Position numbers and translations under genes: made by a program. Below the pieces are notes generated by a model. The model was not told the origin of the DNA. It ran no database searches and saw only the letters and a list, made by a program, of their open reading frames with translations. From assembly GCA_029168955.1 (NCBI GenBank), contig JAPDOI010000134.1, positions 1,240,001-1,304,000 on the forward strand: a DNA stretch of 64,000 nucleotides, in the 5' to 3' direction. Positions within the stretch are counted from its first letter, which is position 1, and the number at the start of each line of letters is the position of its first letter. This document shows, in pieces, positions 12,101 through 24,100 of the stretch. The DNA is from Aplectana chamaeleonis. Lineage: Eukaryota > Nematoda > Chromadorea > Rhabditida > Cosmocercidae.

Positions 12101-15100
12101 GTGGCTGTCCGGGCGATTTTCAAAAATTCCCCCTAGTTTCTCTTTGTATCCGCCTCTTCTCGAGAGGTGCGTGAATGTCGCGGTCCACGGCAGAGAAATC
12201 CCCGCCTCGGTCCGCAACACGGGCGTAACCTTAGCCGAGGTCTGCGGTGAGGAACCACCCTCCCTGCGGACCGCGGCGGAAACCGCCCTACCCCCAGCCG
12301 TGGGATCCCTATCCCTCAGCGGTCAAAAATATGCTGGCCACCGGAGAGGAACTGCAAGTCAACATTCAGGGCCGGCACCAGAATGCTGAATGAGGACTCG
12401 AGTGAGATGAGGCACCTTTTATACCGGCTGTGCATGTGATAAACACATTAGGACGTGACAGTTCGCTTTACCATGTTTTTCATGTCTGCCACTGCACCAC
12501 GCACTCTTCAACTCGGATGATGGGTCCCTCGGATGATGGGTAACGGACCTAAGGCCCCCGTCAGACTTCGTCGAAAAACCTGCTGAGTCCGACTGAGTCC
12601 GAATGAGTCCGGGGTGGAAAAACCTGCTGAGTCCGACTGAGTCCGGTTGCCCCCAGCGCCAACCAGTTTCTTTGCGAAACACGCAATCGATAGTCAGCGG
12701 ATGCAGTACGTGGGGCAGAGCGCAGACGACGAGAGTCGAGATGCGGCGGGACGCGGCAGGTCGCAGTCGGCGGAAAAAAATGCACCCAAATCACGTGAGA
12801 AACACTTATTTCGACCGGGTGGGGTGGGGATGATTTCGGTGGGACTCGGTGGGACTCAGTCGGTGCATTGGCGCCGCCCTTGTACGCATGAGAACCATCA
12901 GTATCGACCGGGGGGATTGCGGTGGGCATCAAACGGTCGCAGTCGGACTCAGTGGGTTGATTTTTTGCACCCATTTCCCACGAATTCGGTGCGTATCGAC
13001 CAGGTGGGACTCAGTAGGTCCACCGACTATGAAGGGGGCCTAAGCTCGGGGAAATCGCAGTGGCTGTATTCGGGAAGACGAAAGAAGACAGAAATTCGCC
13101 AGGTGATCCGATATGCCTGCCTGAGTAGTCGCAGAAAGCGAAAAGACAAGGAAAAAAACGGAAACAGATTGAGCAAGGGGCGCCGTGACGGCTCGGCTTG
13201 GCCTGCAAACACTTCATGACATCCTGCACACTTTTTGACAGCGTCTGATGTATTCCTATTTGGGTCCCGCACATTTTTATGGCGTCTGACGTACTCCCTC
13301 TTGGGTCCAACATACGTTTTACGGCGTCTGACGTATTCCCATTTGGGTCCCGTATACTTTATCCGGTGTCCGGCGCACTGCCACTGAGGTCCCACAGTTT
13401 ATCACTATTTCTGGAGTTGGCACCGCTGTCGCCCCGAGAGCGACCGAACAGCGGCTGGGGGTGTGAACTGGCACCGGACAGGGACCGCGGAGCCAGTTCG
13501 CCCTCGGCCGCTGTCCGGGCAATGACGTCATAATTGGGAGGAGCCGGTGTCGCTTCGAGCGATGGTTTGTCTGAGATTGGATCAACTTTTGGACGAGATA
13601 TTACTCTGACATTCACCTTTGAATTTTTTTAAGGGAATTTAAACATTCGAGGACAATGTTGGGGAGACTTTGTGAACCTACGGTTTTCCTGGAAAACTGA
13701 ATTCACCTGGAAGATTCTTTGTTGAATACCATTGCTCACCTCAGCATAGCCCTCCTCTAGCCTTTTCTGCCCAAGGTCTCTAGGCCAACTTATCTTAATC
13801 TAAACTCTGCGGGACGTTCTTTTCCTTCCTTTTCCGCAACCTTCTGGGACCAGCACACTCAATTACTCGACGGGGATGCGGTCGGTTGTCGTCAAAGTCA
13901 TTTGTCAACGCGGGCGGCTTTCTGTCTCTCATCACCACCCGCCAGGCGCTTATGGAATCGCCTCCTCCCCGGGGACACACTTGGCAGCCGCCTGGCCACT
14001 GATCCTGGTTCCAGTGAAAGAAAAGTCCAAAGGGTTCTTCTTCCTCTTGGTCAGAGAATGGATTCCTTTTTTCCATAGCGAGCAGTAAGCACAGGTCATC
14101 CAATGGCTGGCCATATATTTTACCCAAGCACATAATTTTGCTGGCTAAATGGCTATGTCAACCGTCGACGAGTCTGACATTCCGTGAACGACTGCCATAC
14201 AATTAAGGTTCGGTTCAGGGACAGGCAGGCGTAATGACTTTTGGGGTTGCTTGTGCATCATGGTTTCGAATACATAGGGAAAGTAAGAACTTCCTCTCTA
14301 TGAATAATCTTGCCTGAGATTGTTGGCCCTATTTGATGAAAAAACTACTTTCACAGTGCTTCTTGCAAAATGCATTTCAAACATAATCCTAAAAGAAAAA
14401 TCACAGCTTCAGTTAGTTCTAAAAGTGTCTCGTTCAAACTCAGGATTTTCGACTATTTTTTCAAGTCGAAAAAAATTGTCGAACAGAAACTCTGAACTTC
14501 GTTTTAATTCAAATTTTTTCGATTTTCGTCCTTTTGACAACTTTACGCAAGTCAACTTCTCATATTAATCAGAAGAAGAGTATTTAGACGGTCCCTATTT
14601 AATAGAGAAAATTAGGATCGATGATTTGTGCTTTTAATTTTTGGAAGACCGTATCAGAAAAGTTGACAAATGCTCACTTATTTAGCATTCCTAGATCTCG
14701 TTTTTATATTTGTTCCTACAATGGGTAGAATAAGGAAGGCTACATGTGCTCAAATTAATTCTCCAATCGTCGAAAAATGCCGCGCTCCAAAGAACCGCAG
14801 AATCTTCAGAAAGATTAAGTCAAAACTACTTTCCCCGAGGCTCATCAGTAGGCTGGGGAGTGCTGTAATTATTGAATAAAAACTTTAGGGCAAAAAAATT
14901 TCACTGCAGAAACGCACAAATTTAAAGTCAGCGCCGTGTGAAATCAGAAACCGTTCCTGCTCAAGAAAACCGATTTAAAGGCAGTGTTCACGATAAATCT
15001 CGTTCTCGAGGTCTCTGTGTGAAACACTAAGTTGGCAGGTGCTGTAGAGGATAGGGTCGAAGAAAGCAACGAAAACTGGCCAGAAATAAATACCGACGGC

Positions 15101-18100
15101 TTTGAAAGCTTGCCCGGTGCACATACCTATCCCGGTCCGCCCCCCAATCGGACGAGTTTTTGGCGCCGCACACGTTTCGATGGCAAATTGCCAAGTAACT
15201 CTGCCGTAGTTAGCATTATCGATTTGCGCACATTTCGCGATTAGCGCGCGCTTGCCAAAATCAGCAGGGCCCATGATTCTCGTCCACGCCCTGAATTTAG
15301 AAACCGTTATTTTGAATTATTCTGGACGTTTTTCTTCCCTGTTTCTTCACTATTAGTTACCTCACGACCAAACAATCCCATTTTTGTGTCGAACTCGAGT
15401 GCGATATTCATCGTAAACACTGCCTTTAATAGCGAAACGGCCCCCAACTCATCAATTTTCATTAAAAACAACTCTTGGGAAACTTCCTTGAAGCCAGCGT
15501 TCGCGATTATCTTCATTTTTGAGATTATTCGCTATATTGATTAAGTGGCCCACGGGTAGAACAAAAATGACGTAGAAATTGAAAAAAAACGCACCAGAAG
15601 TCCACGAAATAATCTAATGCAGTGTTCACGATGAATAACGCACCCTAGTTCGACCCAAAAACGGGATTCTTCAGCCGTGAGGTGATTAATAGTGAAGATA
15701 CAGCTAATAGAAACGTTCAGAAATAACTCAAATACCGGTTTTTAACGTTCAGGGCGTGGACGAGAACCATGGGCCCAGCTGATTTCCGCATGCGCGCGCT
15801 AATCACGAAATCTGGGCGAATCGATCGGGGTGGACGCAGCAGAGCTTCTTGACAATTTGCCATCGAAACGTGTGCGGCGCCACAAGCTCGTCCAAATGGG
15901 GGGCGGACCGGGATAAGCAGTCGCACTGGGATAATTTTCAAAGCCCTTTTTATCGATTTTTGGCCCGTTTTCGCTGCTTTCTTTGGCTGTATCCTCTCCA
16001 GCAACTGCCAGATTAGTGCTTTACTCTGAAACCTCGAGAACGGGATTTATTGTGGACACTGCCTTTGAGTATCACCCTGCCTCTCAAGTACCACAGGAAG
16101 TGTTTCTTGTGACAATGAAATCTTTTGTGGAGCCGTCCTTTGCAATCTTCTACTCTATATTGCTCCGTTCTTTTCTTAGAGCCTTAACAAATCCTGGCTT
16201 CCACAAAATATTCAAATATTCACGACCACGTGTCCCACCGGTGGGACACGCGTTGACTACCACTTTGGACCGCGTGTCCCACCGGTGGGACACGCTTTTC
16301 GAAAATCGATTTCTCCGCCACAGCAGAAAACTTTCGAATCTTCACTTGATCAAAGTATTGACCTGATTAAGACTTGAATAGAAACCTCGTGGTTCATCAG
16401 TAGGTCGAGTGCAACAACATGTTTGGAGTTTTCTAAAATCAGGTGGGGTGAAGTAGAAGAAAAAGTGGCTGTAAAACAACTTTAGAAGCACCTTATGACA
16501 TCTTTTTTCCTTCTATGGCAAGCTTTTAGGTTGCTTAGTAGAACCCTATCGTTTAAAACTCGTTTACTTTTCTGAAAGCGTTGCAGCTCAGTTGACCCCC
16601 TTTCGGTTTCGAGTATTTGTTTCTCAAAAACCAAAGCGTCTCGGAGGCTCAAACTCTGGCACTGTTCAATCATCGTTGCTAGCCACAATATAGACACAAA
16701 AAAGAAAAAGCAATTGCCCGTGGGACAATATTCAAGCCAGCGTGTCCCACCGGTGGGACACGTAATACGGTGACGCAATATTGCACGCGGCCCGAACGTG
16801 CAGTCACCCAAAATTAGGCGTGGTCGTGAATGGGTTAAGGGCAGTGAAAGATCATTAAAAACCATCTAAAATTAGATCTTTCTCTTGAAAGCTACATTTC
16901 AACGGTGGATGAGTTGCGCGGGCATGGGCCTGAACTAGCCAGCGTATGCAGATGCGCCCCAATGCCAAAAGTCAGCCGCGCTCGCGCTCCAATGCTAATA
17001 AAAAAGCGGGCCAAACTCTTCCTCGGAAAGCTCGACCGCGAGCGGATCTCGGAGCCGATTAAAGCTCTTCCGGGCTCGTTTCTGTTCGTTCTTTAACCGC
17101 TACTGCTCCAATGAATCCCCGGCCTTTCGATTTCCGGCGGAAAACTGAAGACGAAATTTATCGTGGACACTGCCTTCAAAGGCACAGTCCAACCTCAGAG
17201 GTATTTTTTAAGATTTTGGTCCGGTCCTCGTCTGTAGCAACCCTGCCGAGCGCGAAGTCTGAATTCGATCAAATAAGGGAGAAAAATCTAGAGAAAAGTC
17301 GACCACTCCCCTTTGAAGGAAAAAATGGGCAACGCCCAGTGGCAGGTTTTCGACCACAATAGGGGAGAGACGCGCGGATGATTTTATTCAAAATCTAAGT
17401 CCTTCCTTTTGTTTTCGGTCTCGCTTTATATTGTAACCTGCTTCAGAATGATGGCTGCGAATAACGAGAAAATACAGGCTCGAGACAACTCGTTCGCGAA
17501 CTTCTACCATTTCAAATTCAGAATTTTTGAGGAGCCGTAACTCAGTTCGCAGTGAATTCTGAGCGATTCTGGAGACACCATTGCGATCAGCGTGGAATTT
17601 TCTCCAAGATAGGCACAAAAGCGAAAATTTGATTTTGAGCTCGGACTGTGGCTTTGAGCGCCCTTAAGTTCCCTACCACGCTGTTTTTTTTTTGAGTTTC
17701 AGACGTTGGAGATGGTTCAGCGCTTTGAAAATTTTGTGTGATAAGACATTGCAGTACTTACTCCAGGAGAATATCTTCAAAAATATGAAGCGTGCAGTGA
17801 GCAGATTTGACCGTCGCGATCCTTCGAGTTAATGGCAGTGTTCACAATAAATCTCGTTCTCGAGGCCTCGGTGTGAAACACTAAGTTGGCAGGTGTTGCA
17901 GAGGATAGGGTCGAAGAAGGCCACGAAAACTGGCCAGAAATAAATACAAACGGCTTTGAAAGCTCTCCCGGTGCGCCTCGTCCACGCCCTGAATTTAGAA
18001 ACCGTTATTTTGACTTATTCTGGACATTTTCTTCCCTGTTTCTTCACTATTAGTCACCTCACGACCAAACAATCCCTTTTTTTGGGTCGATCTCGAGTGC

Positions 18101-21100
18101 GATATTCATCGTGAACACTGCCTCTAAGATAATTGAGAGCTGGATCCTTCGCACCTACCGCGGCGCTTCCCTTCCTAGTGCTAGACGACCGACTCGAAAG
18201 CTCCGCCTTTTCGCACCTTCGAGCTTCATATTTTCAGGGGGGCAACAATGGTATGGGTAGGAATTATTCCCGAAAATAGCTGCTAGCACTTTTGTGAGCG
18301 TCTGTGCACATTGAATCGACGTTTTTCAACAACTCGGATTTTTCAATGAATTTTCTAAATAAATAAAACAAATCTATCAAAGTTGTACGCAGTTTTGCGA
18401 TGTATAAGTTCTTGAATCTGACCTAAAAATAAAATTAAGTGGAGACTGCAGATCCGGTTGCAGACCATTTAACCTAAGTGCACACTTATCTTGAGCAAAA
18501 TAAATGGGTTTCCTGAAAATAGCTCTCATGCCATTTGGCTCCCTCCATCATATATGATTCCTTCAGCCATCTACCCCAGAAGTTCGTTTTGCTAGCGGAC
18601 AATGTTTCTTCTATTTACGCCTTCCGTTTTCATCCTCCCAAGCACCGGAAGAATTATCGGGATTTTCGATTCAAAGTTTCAGCTTTGATTAGTTTCTGTC
18701 GCAGATAACTGCCTCGAGATGCGGTGTAAACAGGCCAAAACGTGTAATCTGACGCAGAGTTCACAGTGGTGACAATTTTCTATCCGCTGGAACTTATCGA
18801 AAACAATCCTAACCTTGGATATGTATAGCGCTATTATAACCTAGTGCATCATATTGTTCAATGAGACACTCACTGGAGCGCTAAACCGCTCTGAGTCCAA
18901 TTAGGCGCATCCTTTAATAAGTACCGCCGCCATACATACATAGTATGTGTAGACACTGCCGATATATCCATCCGTGTGCGACATCTAATTGTGCGAAATT
19001 GGCAGCGCCGTCAATCCGCCCGCTACGCCAACAGACGCATGAAGGACCACCACTCCATAGGAAAATAGTGGGTTGATTGTCGACAATATGGCACTGGGAA
19101 CCCGATTCTTGACCGGGAGTGGATTTGAATGTGGTTTTGCCAGGGAGAATCTGAAGGACCTCTTGCTAGGAGATGTCTTCTTCAGGGGAGAATCTGACCC
19201 TGAGATTAAAACAAGCATCACCTTTACGTGACTTATGCAAACAGCGACTACATACTTTTTTTTTCAAAAATTTATCGCCCTAAAAAAATTTTCCATCGCC
19301 AAAACAGCTGTTAAGAAAAGTTATGGGTTTTTACAAGAAAAGAGCAAAACTTGATCAGCCACCATTTTGATTAATCGTCGAGATAATATTCGAGTAACAC
19401 GGGCATTCGATAATTCGAAAAGTTCACTAATCATTTTGCTTTTCTAAATCTAGCGGAAAATAGAATTGTTCGGCTCCATGACATTGCTCACTTGCGTGCC
19501 TACGCGTCGCGGTCTGGTAAGTGTTGCGCGCACGGCGAACGCGGAAAACCTACTATCCATCGCAATCAGCATTTCATGCGCGAAAACGTCTGTCAGCGAC
19601 ATGATATGAACATAGGAAAGTTATGAATGCTCCAGGAAATGCCAATTTACCTGATTTCACCCAAATACGGGGATGTCGCATGGCCGCTCATATCGCAGCG
19701 CGTGTAGGGGTCTGCAGAGTTGCATCGACCGGCGACTGGTAGCCGAGCGTCAGCCTTGACGCGGCGACAAAAATGCTTCCGAATATCATCATCGCCGCGT
19801 CGGTTCCCGCTCGCTGGCAGTGACGCAGGGTCGTCGCAGCGTGAAAACACTCTGCGATGCCCCCAGTCGCCCTTCACACCGCGTCGGTCGTCCACCTCGC
19901 CGAACGTTATCGATATTGCATCACCCAGCGCTGTTCGTCGCTGCGAGCAACGCCGCGACTTCAACTGTGCAGACCTCTTATGACCGCGACGCAGCAAGCA
20001 CGGGTGAGCAATGTCCGCTCACCGAATTTTTCGTTGTGTCAGAGGTTTGACTGCTTCAGGCATTACGGCTACTCATTTTTTCGGAGGATTGCATTATTTA
20101 AAAAATTGAAATAATCGTTTTTTGTAGTTTTTCATTCGGAACTTCGAGTTAAGGGCCTGTTCGAATTTTTTTTATTGGGTGTATTAAGTTCTCGGGAACT
20201 TTAATTATACCGGTCTTTCCGACTCTTGCATGCATTTGGAAAATCTACTATATTTTTTAGATTTAATCCATTTTAAACAACCTAGATTTTCTCGATTATT
20301 CGAAAATTTTGGCAAGTTAAATATCTAGTTTTCGGAAGTATCCGATTAACCTGGGAATTTTAATCATGCGCTTTTCCAAAAAAAAGTGTTTGATTTATTC
20401 AGGGATTGAGAACCCGTCTTCCGGAAATTCGTCAAAATGCGTAGGCGACTTTTCAGAGTACTTGGGTGTTTCAGATGAAATCTTTGAACACATCTATTAC
20501 GTTGAATTCATTGGAGATTTCAAATTGGAAAATTTTCAAATATTAACTTTACCCGGGGAACTTGAATTATTTAGAGCTTTTAATCGAATCATTTGAAAGT
20601 GTCTCTATATGGCTTTTCAAATATAGTTTCTTTGATATGTCAAAAACATCCGGTTTCCTCAATAATCAATGATATTGAATTTTCAACTTCTTCTGTCTCC
20701 AAATATGTATCTTGTCATGCGAAGCTTCGAAATACTGGGTTTTACCAATATTTGATCTATTCGGAAACTCAAATTACAAGAAATTTTGAAATATGCAATT
20801 CATTCTGCATACAAGTGTTTGAGCAGAAGCAGACTGTTTACTTTAGAACGCTCCAGAGTTGAACTATGGGCACAGTCAAGAAGGATGCGCTGATACTTCT
20901 TAGGCGATTCTCGGCCCCGAGCCGCCTGACAGTTCGGCTCGTGTTTTCAATCTGCGAGTCGGCTTCTGTTGCTGTCCGGGCCACTGCTGTTGCTTTCCGG
21001 GCCACTGCTGTTGCTGTCCAGGCTGCTCCGGTTCGCCCGAACAGCAACAGCAGTGGCCCGGAGATTGGGAGAACGAGCCGAACTGCCAGGCGGCTCCGAT

Positions 21101-24100
21101 TCCTGTTCGGCGCGGCTCGGGGCCCAGAATCATCTGAGTTTGCATTTCTCATTGTAAGCTGGCCTCGGTGCACATATGTCATAACATATGCGCACCGAGT
21201 TTGCGCCAGCACACAAAAAAGAACGCTAAGTATCAGTGCAATCCGTGCTGACTGTAGCTTGACGCAAAGCATAGAAAACGCCTATAACTTCTCTAGGAGT
21301 GAGTCTTGGCAGCTGCAGAGGGTATAATCGCATCCTACGTTCAAAAATAAGTATGGAAAAATTAAATTTTATTTAGAATGCCTAGGCTGAACAAAATTAA
21401 TTCCTCTGTCAGGCAAACCGTCCCTAGATCAATTCCATTTGTAGCTGAAAGTTTTGCAGTAATTTCAGATCGAGTGGTCACGGAGCGAAAATGCGGTGGA
21501 GTCGAGGACGTAACAGGATGCACCCTATACAACTCGAAAATAAGCCGGAAGGTATACTTTCTACCACTGCAGTTGAACTTGAATTATGATCTCAATTTTG
21601 AAATGAATATGTGTACAACTATAAATTGTTCGAGGAAAAAAAAGTAAAGTTTCATTGTATTACAGAAAAATGATTATTATTTTTTTTACTTCCTAAGGCG
21701 CCGAATAGACTCCCGCCGCTCAAAGACGCGGCAGCATGCAAAGCAGGGGAATTGATCGTGCGGCCCCGCATGATCGATTCTCCTCTATTGCATGCTGCCG
21801 CGTCTTTTAGCGGCGGGAGTCTATTCGGCCTCTAAATTGATTCCGAAAAATATTTTTCTATTAATTTTATAAATTGTTCCAGAGGAGAAAACTGAACAAA
21901 AAGATCAGAAGAATCAAAGAAGTGTTTTAGAAAAAAAAACCAACGAAAAAAAGTCAGATATGTTTTTTTGTTCGTAGCAATGTTCACAATTCAGGTCCGT
22001 CACCTCCTCTCAAAGGACCACTCATCCGTGACAGTCCGGCGAGAAACGTCAACACTTTTTGTTGAGGTTTGTTGTTGGAAAAAACACATATTTCTGAAAT
22101 CGAGTAAATTTATTCTGCCTCTGACTATTTCCAATTCAAGGTATGCAGCGAATCCTGCCCCGGCGGCGAATGTGTCAATGGTGGTCCCGGAACGACTGCG
22201 ATTACTGTCTCACTCTTGCTACTCCTATCGTTGTGCATATTTTAGTGACAATTAACTGGTGATTGCCAACGATGGAGTACGGTATGTTGTTGCGAGAATA
22301 TTAATAATAATACGCAATTACACACCATCTTTCGCCCTAGACGCCATTCCGTACTCTATAAATGGGGTTATGCTAACATATCGATCAATATCGATTTCTT
22401 TCCATTCTGCATTATTCCTATTCTTAGACCTTCCTTCAATGACACGGTGACATGCTGAACGGTTTCAATATGTAGAGTGATTCACTAGTCAACTGATTAT
22501 CACAGCTGATTTAATTTGGATGTCTTTCTCATGATTGTTTTGATTATGTTTGTAATTACGTCACTGTATTATGTACATACCCTCCATTTCGGAGCGAAAT
22601 TCACCTAGGTCTGTCACGTGCGTGTGCGCGCGTAGAGTAGGTTCTCCTTCGTGTCCACAATCTCTCACTGTCTCTCCTCTCTGCCGCACACGCACGCGGA
22701 ATATCGTGGTGCTCAGACGATTCTCGGCCCCGACTGACAGTTCGGCTCGTTCTCCCGATCTGCGGGTCGGCTTCTGTTGCTGTCCGGGCCACCGCTCTTG
22801 CTGTCAGGCGGCTATGAGTTCTGTTTGGGGCGGCTCAGAGCCCAGAGTCGCCTAAAGAATTTCTCTACGAATTGGAGGGTTGCTAAGAACTATTCTACTT
22901 TTCAGACTCTGAAGTCACTTTTTTTGCACAAACATGAATCGAGAGAGTTATTTGGGGGGGGGGGTGCTTGTCAGAAACTAATGCGGGATCTGTTTTCAGT
23001 TGGGTTTTTTAACGATTAAGGTATCTACCTTAATCGATCAAAAACCCAACCGAAAACGAACGTTTGTTCTAACTCTCAAATTCGACGTATTCTGTGCAAA
23101 TAATCTAAGGCTGAGGAGCATCGGCTTTCTGCACGCGACGCTAGCCTCAGGTCTGCTCAAAGATTCCCGAAGAAAAAATCCGAAGTAAAGAGTCCAAGAA
23201 GTGAAATAGAGTCTCTGAATATTGCAAGAGCTAAGAACTAAATAAAAAGTGATGGAAGTCATAGAAATTTATTAAAATGTCTGTATGAATGAGACTGTCC
23301 GCCCGCGCGGTCGGCGTGCGTGCCAAGCGGGGGTCACGAAGGCATTTTTTAAACGAGCCTCTTTACGATTCGGATACGGCTGACTGGGATATTATTCACT
23401 ATTAGTCTGATATTCCTGCTAATCGATTCACAGGCTGGAAATATGCCTTCACGACGCCCGATCAATACGCTCGCGGACCGCGTGGGCGGAGAATCCCATT
23501 CGGGCAGACCTTATATGATGTCAGGTCCAACCTTGAATTCCGTTGCAAGTGACGCGTGTGCGCTGCGGCGTAGCACGAGGTGTGGCCGCTCCCGCGAGTT
23601 TTCCTGGTCTGTCCATCTATCGACTTTGGCTCGCCATTTCTTCACGTTTAAATGTGCCAGCGGTTTGTGGTCAGGTTTCAGTTGAAGGCCTGAACAGGAG
23701 GTGGGTTTAGAGTCAAAATAGAACAAGGGTCCATGATCGAGTACACGAAAATGGACGAGTTAACCCAGCTCATACTGTTTGGAACATCAGGCTATTCAAT
23801 TCACGCGAAGTGGTCCCTCAGGGAATAACCTGACGTTTCGACATACAATAGGCGGGCTAACTCGTCCATTTCCGTGTACTCGACCAATAAGACAAAAATC
23901 TTTTTGCAGTTGAACTCACTTAAGCTTTCCGAGCACACCCAGAGCGCAAAAAGCTTGAGGGCATCGGGTGCAATGTTGAGTTCTCTTCCAATTTCGGCCA
24001 GAATTGCTTCAGCCGACGTTTCCGCTCCGTCACTGAGCTGGACCATCACGTTGCCAGCGTTTAGGAAGTCTATCTGTAGGATGTCAGAAGTCATGCAGGG

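Noticed and set aside
12561..13219. 137-aa minus and 190-aa plus ORFs
   Set aside because: They overlap each other in the GACTGAGTCC foldback element and read through its arms; no domain and no splice context.
15983..16366. 127-aa plus ORF
   Set aside because: It runs from a MITE terminus through two GTGTCCCACCGGTGGGACAC palindromes; no coding signature.
19647..19997. 116-aa minus ORF
   Set aside because: It lies in repeat family J. The copy at 44739-45090 breaks the same frame, so it is a repeat artefact.
20866..21327. 153-aa plus and 144-aa minus ORFs
   Set aside because: Both frames are produced by the GC-rich family E hairpin (repeated GCTGTTGCTGTCCGGGCC); the same hairpin elsewhere does not keep these frames.
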